NCBI RefSeq assembly: GCF_005281835.1 | Contig: NZ_RZIS01000003.1 | Span: 248,001 to 312,000, forward strand | Origin: Vibrio profundi | GTDB lineage: Bacteria > Pseudomonadota > Gammaproteobacteria > Enterobacterales > Vibrionaceae | DNA length: 64,000 bases | Reading direction: 5' to 3' | Shown here: one piece after another, positions 16,697-24,712 of the stretch | Layout: each line of letters starts with the position of its first letter | Numbering within the stretch: position 1 is the first letter of the stretch | Position numbers and translations under genes: made by a program | Notes under the pieces: model-generated | What the model was told of the DNA's origin: nothing | Database searches by the model: none | The model's input: only the letters and a program-made list of their open reading frames with translations

Positions 16697-18752
16697 GATA
16701 GCCTCCTTCCGTAGAATCCGAAAGTTCTGATTCTTGATTGTTATCGATGCTTGATGGGTTCTCTTGTGCCATCTCAAGCGGCAGGATAATAGAGAAGGTA
16801 GTGCCTTCGCCTGGGGTACTTTCCGTTTTTATTTTTCCTTTGTGTAAATCCGTAATAACTGAGTAGGCGAGGTTTAATCCTTGACCTGTCCCTTTGCCTA
16901 CATCTTTAGTGGTAAAGAAAGGGTCAAAAATTCGATTGATGATGTTTTCTGGAATGCCCACTCCGTTGTCTTCAATTTTGATGACCGCGTCGTTTCCACT
17001 GAGCTGAGTTGATATTTTGATGAGGCCTAAACAATCATCAATGTCGGCGTACCTTTCTTGTATTGCATGTGCCGCGTTAATAACAAAATTCAGTATGACT
17101 TGGTTAAACTCATCGCGATAACAAGGCACAGTCGGTAGGTTTTCATCGAAATCAGTTTCTACTTTGGCAACATAACGCCATTCACCACGAGCGATAGTGA
17201 TCGTGGACTCTATCGCTTCGGCGATATCGACATTTTGTTTCTCGTAGTTACTCGAATGAGAAAAGGATTTCATTGCACGGACGATCTTGTTTATTCGTTG
17301 CAGTCCTTCAAGGGACTGATCTAATGCGAGCGGTATTTCCTCAGTCATGAAGCCAATGTCGTTTTGGCTAAGTTCATTCATGATTTGTTGAGGGTAATCT
17401 TCAATTGCTTGATTTTGATGACTTTCAGTAAGCGTTTTGACGCTGTTGATGGTATTTAAGCAGCTTTGAAAGGCGTCTTTGAGGAAAACAGTATTGTCAG
17501 ACACATATTGGGTTGGCGTGTTAATTTCGTGTGCGATACCCGCAGCAAGTTGCCCCATGGATTCTAGTTTTTGCGCCTGCCTTAATTGCTGCTCTAATTC
17601 TAAGCGCGCTGAAATATCGCGAATTACGCAGTTGAATAAACGCATGTCGTCGTGGCGAGTCGACATGGCAGAAATACTCACTTCGACAGGAAACATTTGC
17701 CCGTTACTTCGCATCGCTTCCATTGCAATATTGGTTTGATGATCTAAAAGTGCGACATCTTCTGCGGGTAGGGTATTGCGATCAAACTTCGGCATCAGAT
17801 CTTGGATATTCTTACCGGTAATTAGGCTTTCTTTGTAATCAAACATCTTCAAGCCCATGAAGTTGATGCTGTCTATTACGCCTGTTTCATTGACGATGAT
17901 CAGGCCATCAGCAAGGTTATTCACGATGTCTTTTTCACGGGTTAGACTCGCTTCAACAGAAGATTCGGCAATTTGCAGTCGATTGTCGACAATCGAGCAA
18001 AAAGCGGTGGCCGCAACGATAACGATAGCGAAAAACGCCACCACAAGAGCGATCATGTGTGCATTACTCATGTGCATGCCAATGTTACTTGCCCCGTTTG
18101 CTGCATAAAAGCTAACTGAACCCATCGCCGTGTAGTGCATGCCAGCGACAGAAAGCCCCATAATGGTGGACACGAAGAACCGACGGTGTACCTCTTCGTT
18201 ATAGCTTTGGTTTTGAAGCTTAATGAGGTAAATCGCAATGCATGCAAAAAGGTGTGCGACTACGATGGAGAGAACAAAAAGCGTGAAGTCGTATACCATA
18301 AGCACGTCCATTTTCATCGCTTCCATACCGATGAAATGCATGCTGCCAATGCCTAGTGCGAGATAAAGCGCACTCATCTGAATATTAATGGCCGAGAAAT
18401 CTTGCTTAGACAGAATTTGAAATGCGAAAAAGGCTCCGAAAATAGGGGGCACTAACGAAAGTAAAGTTAATCCAGGATCATAAGACATAGGTACGGGGAT
18501 CATAAATGCCAGCATACCCGTGAAGTGCATCGCCCATACGCCTAAGCCGAAAACGATGCTGCCGAATACACGCCAAAGCTTTACTGTTTTTGCGTTATTG
18601 GAAAACCACATCCGTTCGATAACGATTAAACATGAATAAGCCGCCAAGCTCGATATCGCCACCGAGAGAAGAATGAGATAAACATTAAACTGACCTTCCA
18701 GTAATAGGTAATTTTGTTCATTTACGGATTGAAATCGCCAAAACTCAAACAT
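16677..18752 (-). CDS. MHYT-PAS sensor histidine kinase
   Basis: A 691-residue membrane kinase from the ATG at 18752. The N-terminus (about 22-255) is an MHYT sensor of seven membrane helices with three signature copies: WAMHFTGM (74-80), GSMHFIGMEAM (136-146) and AGMHYTAMGS (203-212), proposed to bind copper and sense O2, CO or NO. A PAS domain (about 275-385) follows, then the phospho-acceptor His408 in AAGIAHEINTPTQYV and the ATPase domain with NFVINAAHAIQ, EDNGVGIP and GKGTGQGLNLAYS. It overlaps the downstream REC-HDOD gene by 20 bases and follows another response regulator gene by 45 bases. Confidence 0.92.
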   Translation of the reverse strand: MFEFWRFQSVNEQNYLLLEGQFNVYLILLSVAISSLAAYSCLIVIERMWFSNNAKTVKLWRVFGSIVFGLGVWAMHFTGMLAFMIPVPMSYDPGLTLLSLVPPIFGAFFAFQILSKQDFSAINIQMSALYLALGIGSMHFIGMEAMKMDVLMVYDFTLFVLSIVVAHLFACIAIYLIKLQNQSYNEEVHRRFFVSTIMGLSVAGMHYTAMGSVSFYAANGASNIGMHMSNAHMIALVVAFFAIVIVAATAFCSIVDNRLQIAESSVEASLTREKDIVNNLADGLIIVNETGVIDSINFMGLKMFDYKESLITGKNIQDLMPKFDRNTLPAEDVALLDHQTNIAMEAMRSNGQMFPVEVSISAMSTRHDDMRLFNCVIRDISARLELEQQLRQAQKLESMGQLAAGIAHEINTPTQYVSDNTVFLKDAFQSCLNTINSVKTLTESHQNQAIEDYPQQIMNELSQNDIGFMTEEIPLALDQSLEGLQRINKIVRAMKSFSHSSNYEKQNVDIAEAIESTITIARGEWRYVAKVETDFDENLPTVPCYRDEFNQVILNFVINAAHAIQERYADIDDCLGLIKISTQLSGNDAVIKIEDNGVGIPENIINRIFDPFFTTKDVGKGTGQGLNLAYSVITDLHKGKIKTESTPGEGTTFSIILPLEMAQENPSSIDNNQESELSDSTEGGYRESLTG

Positions 18753-18797
18753 AGCCTTGTACCCCAATAGAAACTGACATTGTTATATTTATGCTCT

Positions 18798-19970
18798 TTA
18801 TATTTGATGGTCCTGAAGCTTGGTTGGCTCTTTGACCTCAGCTTCTATTATGGAAACTTGCGCATCCCAAGACATAGCTCGATTACGTAAGCAATGTCGG
18901 ATGATGTTGATCAACGCGTCAGTTACTTTCTGGCCTTTACTCGCCACTAACTGACCGCGGTCAGTCCGCAGCTCTTGATTTAACACCATTTCTGGAGCAA
19001 GGTCTGCGATACCTATGCTGGCTACGGGCCTTTCAAAAGTTAACGTTGTTTTAAATGCCGTGAACAGAGTAGGGTCGTAGAGCTCTTTTTGCTCACTCAA
19101 GGTCTCGATGGCTTGTAATGCTGGGACTTTGGCTTTTTCTAAGCGAGTGTAGTCACACACAATCTTTAGCATTCGCGCGCCAAGTGGTAGCTCTTTTCCT
19201 TTGAGCTCATCTTCGGGTAGCCCTTCACCATTAAAACCTTTGTCTTGATATTGAATGGCATTGGCTATGGTTCCCATTCTTGGGATACGTCGAATTAAGT
19301 CGGCTGCGAGCGTTGCGTGCTGGGTAAAGTATTGCTGGTCTTCTTCAGACAGTTGTTTGCCATCGTGAATGCTCTTTAATGTACTTTCAGGGAAAATGAT
19401 GTAGCCCAGTTGCGAAAGCTGAACCATAGGCTCAAAGCTCCAATGGGGTTTGAGCTTTATCGTTTTGGCGAGCCGTCCCATATGGTATTGAATCCGAGAG
19501 TTATGTTCGCTGATTTCAGGGTTCACTAATGACAACACTTCATTTAGCACACTGATGACGCCTTTTAGCGTTTTGTTGAGTAAAACCTTCTCAGCCACGA
19601 TTAAATCGTATTGATGGATCGCTGACTTTATATAGACGAGCAGTTCATCGGGTGAACAAGGTTTGTTGATAAACCGAAACACGTCGCCAATATTTACCGC
19701 GTCGACGGCTGTTTTTTGATCCGCGTTGCCAGTAAACATCATTCTGACGGTATCGGGCGACAACTCTTGTACGGCTTGGAGCAACTCAAGCCCGTTCATC
19801 TCTGGCATTTTCATATCAGAGATAACCACGGCGTATTGTTTTTTTGCGATTAGTTTGAGGGCTTCTTCACCTGAGTTAGCGAGATCGAGAGAGACGTGGT
19901 TACGAAGGGTTCTTCTAAATGAGTTAAGAATATTGATTTCATCATCAACTAATAAAATAGGCTTATCCAT
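18798..19970 (-). CDS. Response regulator with degenerate HD-GYP-like output domain
   Basis: A 390-residue protein from the ATG at 19970 (an in-frame ATG at 19994 has no better ribosome site). Receiver domain 1-120 with Asp52 (ISDMKMPEMNG), TGNAD and FINKP. The output region has the layout of an RpfG-type HD-GYP domain but its key motifs are eroded: HATLAADLIRRIP stands where the HD helices should be and YQDKGFNGEGLP replaces the usual HHE..DG.GYP. Catalytic c-di-GMP hydrolysis is therefore doubtful. It is the first gene of the three-gene signalling operon with the MHYT kinase and the REC-HDOD protein. Confidence 0.85.
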   Translation of the reverse strand: MDKPILLVDDEINILNSFRRTLRNHVSLDLANSGEEALKLIAKKQYAVVISDMKMPEMNGLELLQAVQELSPDTVRMMFTGNADQKTAVDAVNIGDVFRFINKPCSPDELLVYIKSAIHQYDLIVAEKVLLNKTLKGVISVLNEVLSLVNPEISEHNSRIQYHMGRLAKTIKLKPHWSFEPMVQLSQLGYIIFPESTLKSIHDGKQLSEEDQQYFTQHATLAADLIRRIPRMGTIANAIQYQDKGFNGEGLPEDELKGKELPLGARMLKIVCDYTRLEKAKVPALQAIETLSEQKELYDPTLFTAFKTTLTFERPVASIGIADLAPEMVLNQELRTDRGQLVASKGQKVTDALINIIRHCLRNRAMSWDAQVSIIEAEVKEPTKLQDHQI

Positions 19971-20293
19971 AAGCAAATACTCAACGTGTTGCATTTATAT
20001 TTTGAGTATAGTGCAGATTATATTTTATGAAATTAAAGGCTTATAAAATGTAGGTTTAGTTTGATTAGGGTCAGGAATGAGTATGAAAAGCAAGTTGCGA
20101 GAAGTCGCTTATCGGTGATCAATAAGTCACATTCAATTTCTGACGATTATATTCTCCGCCTGATAGGGGCACTCATGGCGAAGCAATATGCCCATGCAGT
20201 CGCCGACGCTGACATTTCACATCTTAGTCATACGGACTTAAAGATAAACTCTAGTAACATCGATCTCCGATATCGTAGTGAGGGACAAAGGCT
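19971..20293. other. Intergenic region upstream of two divergent transcripts
   Basis: A 323-base gap between the signalling operon (minus) and the small membrane protein (plus). A TTG-started frame (20061-20330) overlaps the next gene and has no ribosome site, so I reject it. I recognise no defined regulatory site. Confidence 0.5.
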
Positions 20294-20710
20294 ATGTATA
20301 AACGAACGCAACTTAATAAGACGTTGTTAGTGATTCTTGTGATCATCAGTGCTGCTGTCGTTCTAACTTCGGCCGACTACCTGAGCGTGTTAGTTGCGAT
20401 AGCAATTAACCTAGTGCTCGCTGGGCTCTTTTGGTCGATGACAGTGGAAGTTAAAAATACACGTGTGAGTTGGTATTTCGGGTCCGGCTTTTTTCGAAAG
20501 GAATTAAGCGCGTTAGACATTGTAGAAACTTCAACGTATCAAACCAAATGGTATCAAGGTATTGGAATTAGGTTGTTGAAAGATGGTTGGTTATACAATG
20601 CCTCAGTGGGTAGTGCTCTCAAGCTAACGATGAAAAGTGGAAATAACGTTTACCTTGGTTGCCCTGACATCGAAAGGCTACAGAAAGAACTTGATAAAGT
20701 CGTTAAGTAA
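20294..20710 (+). CDS. Small membrane protein, PH-like fold suspected
   Basis: A 138-residue protein with two adjacent N-terminal membrane helices (about 11-28 and 31-48) and a soluble C-terminal part of alternating beta strands (VKNTRVSWYFGSGFF, GIGIRLLKDGWLYN, GNNVYLGCPD), then a final amphipathic helix. The layout resembles bacterial PH-domain (DUF304-like) membrane proteins, but I cannot confirm it. GAGGG lies 9 bases before the ATG. Function unknown. Confidence 0.7.
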   Translation: MYKRTQLNKTLLVILVIISAAVVLTSADYLSVLVAIAINLVLAGLFWSMTVEVKNTRVSWYFGSGFFRKELSALDIVETSTYQTKWYQGIGIRLLKDGWLYNASVGSALKLTMKSGNNVYLGCPDIERLQKELDKVVK

Positions 20711-20776
20711 CGTGTTCATTTAGAGTATGGTAAATGCCACGTGATAATCGCTATTGAATAGAAGAAAGGGACCTTA

Positions 20777-21073
20777 ATGATTCGTCATATATTGCTGATC
20801 AAATTCAAACAAACCGCTTCATCCTCTGATATTGCTCATTTGAAAACACTCTTTGAGGGAATGCCAAACAAGGTCGAAGGCGTTGTAGCAGTTGAATGGG
20901 GAATCAACGACAGCCCAGAAAACAAGAACCAAGGATTTACGCATTCTGTGCTGATGACTTTTTCTGATGAAGCAGGGCGTCAGAACTATTTGCCACACCC
21001 AGAGCACGAAGTGTTAAAATCTGTATTCAGACCTCTGCTTGAAGATATCGTAGTGTTTGACTATCAAATGTAG
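20777..21073 (+). CDS. Dabb (stress-responsive alpha/beta-barrel) family protein
   Basis: A 98-residue protein starting MIRHILLIKFKQTAS, with the conserved GINDSPENKNQGFTHSVLMTF core and the NYLPHPEH motif of the dimeric ferredoxin-like alpha/beta-barrel (Dabb) family. Members form dimeric barrels; some act in stress response or on small aromatic substrates, most have no known function. AAAGGGACC precedes the ATG, and a strong terminator follows the stop. Confidence 0.85.
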   Translation: MIRHILLIKFKQTASSSDIAHLKTLFEGMPNKVEGVVAVEWGINDSPENKNQGFTHSVLMTFSDEAGRQNYLPHPEHEVLKSVFRPLLEDIVVFDYQM

Positions 21074-21120
21074 CGACAGGTTTAAGCTCGCCCATATTGT
21101 TGAAATGAATCTCTTGAAAT

Positions 21121-21154
21121 CGCCCAACGCTGATGTGTTGGGCGTTTTGCTTTT
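21121..21154 (+). terminator. Intrinsic terminator of the Dabb gene
   Basis: CGCCCAAC (21121-21128) pairs with GTTGGGCG (21137-21144), followed by TTTTGCTTTT. Confidence 0.88.
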
Positions 21155-21210
21155 ATCTCGATATTGGCGTAGTCAGCTTAAGTTCGTAATTTGTAGTTAG
21201 GGCTAGCAGA

Positions 21211-21393
21211 CTAGGCGTGAATAACGATATCTTGGTCGTCGTCGGTCACAAGGCTCGCTTTATTCTGCTCGATGAGTTGTGCTGCATACGATGGCGTCAC
21301 GGCTTGCATATTTCCTTTGGCTTTTATGGTGAGAGCTTCCCATGCCTGATCTCTGTATTTGCCTGCTTGTGTGTATCGAATAAGAACTTTCAT
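21211..21393 (-). CDS. Small conserved-looking protein, unknown function
   Basis: A 60-residue protein from the ATG at 21393, with GGAAAG about 9 bases upstream. It begins MKVLIRYTQAGKYRDQAWEA and ends in an acidic stretch (TDDDQDIVIHA). The frame is chosen over its mirror on the plus strand because of the ribosome site and normal composition. It has no signal peptide or membrane helix. I do not recognise a family. Confidence 0.55.
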   Translation of the reverse strand: MKVLIRYTQAGKYRDQAWEALTIKAKGNMQAVTPSYAAQLIEQNKASLVTDDDQDIVIHA

Positions 21394-21683
21394 CACTTTC
21401 TTTCCGGTGTAGTGGACGTGCTACTAACAGTAATCGGTTTGTGAGGGTTGCGCAGCTGTTAAATATGAAACATAAGATTAACCAAATGAACGCAATTTTT
21501 TCTAATTTAGTGCTATATAGCGAAATTAGTAACAAGTAGCGGTAGCGACCATTTCCTTTTAAATTGAATCACGATGCGTGGCATTTATCGGTGTTGTTAC
21601 GGCAAGAGAATGTGATATAGATGTAACTATTAATTCGAAAATTCTCCTTTCCATTGATGGATAGTCTGAACGAGCAAAGGAAT

Positions 21684-22550
21684 ATGAAAGTACTAGTCGC
21701 AGGTGCAAGTGGGTACGTTGGACGCCATGTAGTAGAGGCATTTGGTCGTTGCGAGCACGATGTTTATATCTATTCTCGCGATTCAAAACAGCTTTTGAGT
21801 GAAGAAAGGTGTGTGACTACATCAAATACTGAAATGCATGGCATGTTTGATGTAGTGATTAATTGTGCCCGACCGCATTGGTCTCAGTTTAGTGCCGACC
21901 AGATTGTAAACATTGAGCAGGCTTTGTTAGCAGACCTGGAGCGATTTGCGTCTGATCGTGCCGTAAAGGTACATACCTCAGGCGTTTGGTTGTTTGGAAA
22001 AGCAGCAGGTGAAGACTTGCGACACTTTCATTTCAAACCGCTAGAAGCTGTAAAACAGGATGTCCGAACTGTAAAACGTGCTTTGGCGAATGGTTGGCAC
22101 TTAGTGTATTGCCCAAGCTTAATTTATGGTGGTGAGCACTGCCAACTACGGCGTATTCTAGAAGAAAAATCTCACCGCACCATACAAGTCCCCATGCCCA
22201 GTGTGGGTTACAATCAGTATGTTCATGTAAAGGATGTCGCCAGCTTCTATATATTGTTGGCCACATGCAGTAAGCCGTTGAGTGAGAAGCAGCATTTTAT
22301 CGCTGAAGAAGAAGGTTTTTCGCCTCTAGAGTTTGCAACATTGCTAACGGAAAATGGTGTTATGGAACGCATCGAAACGGTCGAGTGGGATTGGTTTGAA
22401 CAAGAATATGGATCTGAGGCAGTTGAAGTCGAGAAGCTCGATTTGAAATTACCAATTAGTCGTCATTTCACTCCCAGATTTAAACTAAGAAGCTACATTT
22501 CACAATACAACAATAGTCAGTCGAACAGTCAAAGGAAAGACAACCAATGA
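21684..22550 (+). CDS. NAD(P)-dependent epimerase/dehydratase-like protein
   Basis: A 288-residue protein from the ATG at 21684 (AAAGGA just upstream). The N-terminal MKVLVAGASGYVGRHVVEAF is the dinucleotide-binding GxxGxxG motif of the extended SDR/NmrA-like families, followed by INCARPHW. The usual YxxxK catalytic pair is not obvious (the expected region reads KPLEAVKQDV), so it could be an atypical member or a cofactor-binding regulator rather than a working epimerase. The stop overlaps the next start (ATGA), so it is co-translated with a GNAT acetyltransferase. Confidence 0.8.
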   Translation: MKVLVAGASGYVGRHVVEAFGRCEHDVYIYSRDSKQLLSEERCVTTSNTEMHGMFDVVINCARPHWSQFSADQIVNIEQALLADLERFASDRAVKVHTSGVWLFGKAAGEDLRHFHFKPLEAVKQDVRTVKRALANGWHLVYCPSLIYGGEHCQLRRILEEKSHRTIQVPMPSVGYNQYVHVKDVASFYILLATCSKPLSEKQHFIAEEEGFSPLEFATLLTENGVMERIETVEWDWFEQEYGSEAVEVEKLDLKLPISRHFTPRFKLRSYISQYNNSQSNSQRKDNQ

Positions 22551-23020
22551 TCATTACCAATACTCTCGTCCCGGGTGATTTGGGGGATGTAGTTAGGCAG
22601 CATGGGCTCATTTATTCAAAAGAATACGGCTATGACGCAACGTTTGAGGCCTATGTGGCAGAGCCTCTTGCGCAGTTTGTGCAGAGACAAAACTCGCGTG
22701 AAAGAATCTGGGTAGCGAAAAGCGATAACACCTTGATTGGCTCCATCTGTATTTGTGAAGTTTCTCAATCTGAAGCGCAGTTGCGTTGGTTTTCAGTCTC
22801 TCCAGAGGCGCGTGGCAAAGGGTTAGGCAAAACATTGATTGATAATGCTCTTACCTTTTGTATTGCTACCGGTTATTCAAAGGTGGTCCTGTGGACCGTT
22901 GATGGGTTGGCTGCGTCTAAAGCCCTGTATGTAAAAAATGGTTTTGAGCTTGTGGTCGAACGCGAGCTTGAACTGTGGGGAAAAGTTCAACTTGAGCAGT
23001 GTTACGAAAAGGTTTTGTAA
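22547..23020 (+). CDS. GNAT-family N-acetyltransferase
   Basis: A 157-residue protein that starts within the stop of the upstream epimerase gene (ATGA overlap). The acetyl-CoA site is clear: LRWFSVSPEARGKGLGKTLIDNA has the V-x-P-x-x-RGKGLG motif A, and ALYVKNGFELV is motif B. The fold is that of the small-molecule/protein N-acetyltransferases. The substrate is not predictable; linkage to an SDR-type protein suggests a common small-molecule pathway or a resistance role. Confidence 0.88.
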   Translation: MIITNTLVPGDLGDVVRQHGLIYSKEYGYDATFEAYVAEPLAQFVQRQNSRERIWVAKSDNTLIGSICICEVSQSEAQLRWFSVSPEARGKGLGKTLIDNALTFCIATGYSKVVLWTVDGLAASKALYVKNGFELVVERELELWGKVQLEQCYEKVL

Positions 23021-23110
23021 GCCAAGTGAGCTGAGAATGCTCGAAGTGCGCTTAAACATTGAAACAGGTTGATGCTTAAGTTGTGACGTAGCAACACATA
23101 GAGGTGATAA

Positions 23111-23587
23111 ATGCAGTTGGTTCCTTTCGAAGATGAACATGCGTCGATAGTAAAAGATTGGTTTGAGAGCAAACAAGACGCACTCATGTGGGGAGGTCGT
23201 GTATTCGGTTGGCCTCTTTTATCTAAAGCCATCATTGAGCGCTCTTTAGCTAATGAAATCGAGTTTTTTGTGTTGATGAATCAAGACGAATTGGTGGGCT
23301 TCATCGAATTTCAAACCACATCTACGAATGAACTACGGTTTTGTCGAGTCGCCGTTGCTCCGTCTTCTCGAGGGAAGGGAGTTGGTAAAGTTTTGATTAG
23401 AGCGGCTATAGAAAAGGCGAAAACAAACAGCGACATAACGGTTGTGACATTAGCAGTATTTAAAAATAATGTGTCAGCCAAAAAGTGCTATGAATCGATA
23501 GGGTTTGAAGTTTTCGATAGGGAGCCCAAGTATAAAGTATTTGATGGGCAAGTTTGGCCTTTGTACCAAATGAGACGCTTCCTTTAA
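23111..23587 (+). CDS. GNAT-family N-acetyltransferase
   Basis: A 158-residue acetyltransferase with the acetyl-CoA motif RVAVAPSSRGKGVGKVLIRAA and the motif B-like AKKCYESIGFEVF. The N-terminus (LVPFEDEHASIVKDWF) and WGGRVFGWPL recall GNATs of the RimJ/aminoglycoside type. AGAGGTG lies 4 bases before the ATG. It lies 90 bases downstream of the previous GNAT but is not closely related to it. Substrate unknown. Confidence 0.87.
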   Translation: MQLVPFEDEHASIVKDWFESKQDALMWGGRVFGWPLLSKAIIERSLANEIEFFVLMNQDELVGFIEFQTTSTNELRFCRVAVAPSSRGKGVGKVLIRAAIEKAKTNSDITVVTLAVFKNNVSAKKCYESIGFEVFDREPKYKVFDGQVWPLYQMRRFL

Positions 23588-23665
23588 CCATTCACAGCTT
23601 GAGAGCAGCATGTTCGTAGTTGAATGTTCACTATGCTTAAATGAAATGCTAAGTGAGTAAAGAAG

Positions 23666-23872
23666 ATGGATATTGAGTTGGAATCGGAATTAGTTTGTCC
23701 TAATTGCGGGTTTAAAAGCTTAGAAGAAATGCCAGTCGACGCTTGTCTTTATTTTTATGAGTGCCGAGGTTGTGGTGTGATATTAAAACCGCTCGCTGGC
23801 GATTGTTGCGTGTTTTGTTCGTTTGGAAGTGTGCCTTGCCCACCAATTCAGAAGCATGGTAAATGCTGTTAA
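23666..23872 (+). CDS. GDCCVxC-domain small cysteine-rich protein
   Basis: A 68-residue protein with two metal-binding-like pairs (CPNCG near residue 11 and CRGCG near 29) and the signature GDCCVFCSFG followed by CPP. This is the GDCCVxC family, often found beside heavy-metal (mercury) resistance genes and sometimes a selenoprotein (GDCCVUC); here the position is an ordinary cysteine. A role in metal or thiol handling is inferred from the family. It lies between acetyltransferase and MerR-type genes. Confidence 0.85.
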   Translation: MDIELESELVCPNCGFKSLEEMPVDACLYFYECRGCGVILKPLAGDCCVFCSFGSVPCPPIQKHGKCC

Positions 23873-23932
23873 CGGTTCAGAATGTTCACGCCAGCTTGAT
23901 CATTAAATATTGATAGATTCAATAAAACTCTC

Positions 23933-23963
23933 TTGACCTAAACTTAACTTGAGGTTTTATCCT
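23933..23963 (+). promoter_or_regulatory. MerR/SoxR-type promoter with 19-bp spacer
   Basis: TTGACC (-35, 23933-23938) and TATCCT (-10, 23958-23963) are separated by 19 bases, the overlong spacing typical of MerR-family-activated promoters. Inside lies the dyad CCTAAACTTAACTTGAGG (23937-23954), which differs from the E. coli soxS SoxR box in two of 18 positions. It drives the small membrane peptide starting at 23993. Confidence 0.75.
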
Positions 23964-23992
23964 CTCCTTAACTTAAACAGGGAGAGAAAAGT

Positions 23993-24142
23993 ATGCAAAA
24001 CAATTACATCAAAGCACTGGCTGTTAAAACCTATCAAGAAGAACCCCAAAAAGAGCCTTACCGAAACACAAAACGCACCTTTCATTCACCTAGCTTTATT
24101 GCAGGCATACTCGTCTCGGTATTGATTGCTGGAGTATTGTGA
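23993..24142 (+). CDS. 49-aa single-pass membrane peptide, MerR/SoxR-type regulated
   Basis: A 49-residue frame with GGGAG 8 bases before the ATG. The first 32 residues are polar (MQNNYIKALAVK...), the rest is a hydrophobic helix (FIAGILVSVLIAGVL) at the very C-terminus, the arrangement of a tail-anchored inner-membrane peptide. It lies 30 bases downstream of a MerR-type promoter containing a SoxR-like box, so it is probably induced by redox stress or the same signal as the neighbouring MerR regulon. I do not recognise a family. Confidence 0.65.
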   Translation: MQNNYIKALAVKTYQEEPQKEPYRNTKRTFHSPSFIAGILVSVLIAGVL

Positions 24143-24299
24143 ATGGAAGGGACTAATCACAATAGTTAAGGTTAACGTTTCACTGATGAATACTGAGAAA
24201 TTTCGGCACTAAGTTATTGATTAAAAACGACATCGCTTATTTTCCTAAACAATCAATGACTTCATTATTGCTGCGCTCAGCCTAATAAAAGGATCAACC

Positions 24300-24656
24300 A
24301 TGAACATGAGAAGTTTTGCAGAGAGGGTAGGGTTGTCGCCTCATACTCTTCGATATTATGAAAAGATAGGCTTGCTTAGCAATGTGCAGCGTAATACAAG
24401 CGGCCACCGAGATTACTCGCAGAAAGACATAGATTGGATAACCTTTGTTAAGCGACTAAAAGAGACAGGAATGCCACTTTCTGAGATTCAGGGATACGCT
24501 CAGTTACGTGCATTAGGGGCGGATACAGCGCAACAACGCCAGCAGCTTTTAGAACGCCATAAAAAGAGTTTACAAGCACATATTGAATTGCAGCAAAGCC
24601 ATCTAGCAGCGCTTGAAACTAAGATTAACTTATATAAGGACAACAAAGTCACTTGA
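24300..24656 (+). CDS. MerR-family transcriptional regulator
   Basis: A 118-residue regulator: MerR winged helix-turn-helix (FAERVGLSPHTLRYYEKIGLL, then SGHRDYSQKDIDWITFVKRLKETGMPLSEI) and a short coiled-coil dimerisation helix (about 75-113). It has no cysteine at all, so it cannot sense metals or form the [2Fe-2S] cluster of SoxR. The length and type match the AdhR/NmlR-like regulators that respond to aldehydes or other small molecules. Its stop codon overlaps the -35 of the next promoter, whose 19-bp spacer holds a perfect palindrome, so it most likely controls the CMD-family gene. Confidence 0.88.
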   Translation: MNMRSFAERVGLSPHTLRYYEKIGLLSNVQRNTSGHRDYSQKDIDWITFVKRLKETGMPLSEIQGYAQLRALGADTAQQRQQLLERHKKSLQAHIELQQSHLAALETKINLYKDNKVT

Positions 24657-24683
24657 CTTAGAGTTAACTCTAACTTGTACGCT
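24653..24683 (+). promoter_or_regulatory. MerR-type promoter with perfect 16-bp palindrome
   Basis: TTGACT (-35, 24653-24658) and TACGCT (-10, 24678-24683) are 19 bases apart. The spacer holds the perfect palindrome TTAGAGTTAACTCTAA (24658-24673). The -35 overlaps the TGA of the MerR gene. The site drives the CMD-family gene starting at 24713. Confidence 0.85.
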
Positions 24684-24712
24684 TTACTCCTACACAATAG
24701 AAGGAGTATCGA

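Noticed and set aside
20061..20330. 89-codon frame overlapping the start of the small membrane protein gene
   Set aside because: TTG start, no ribosome site, and it overlaps the better-supported gene at 20294 in another frame.
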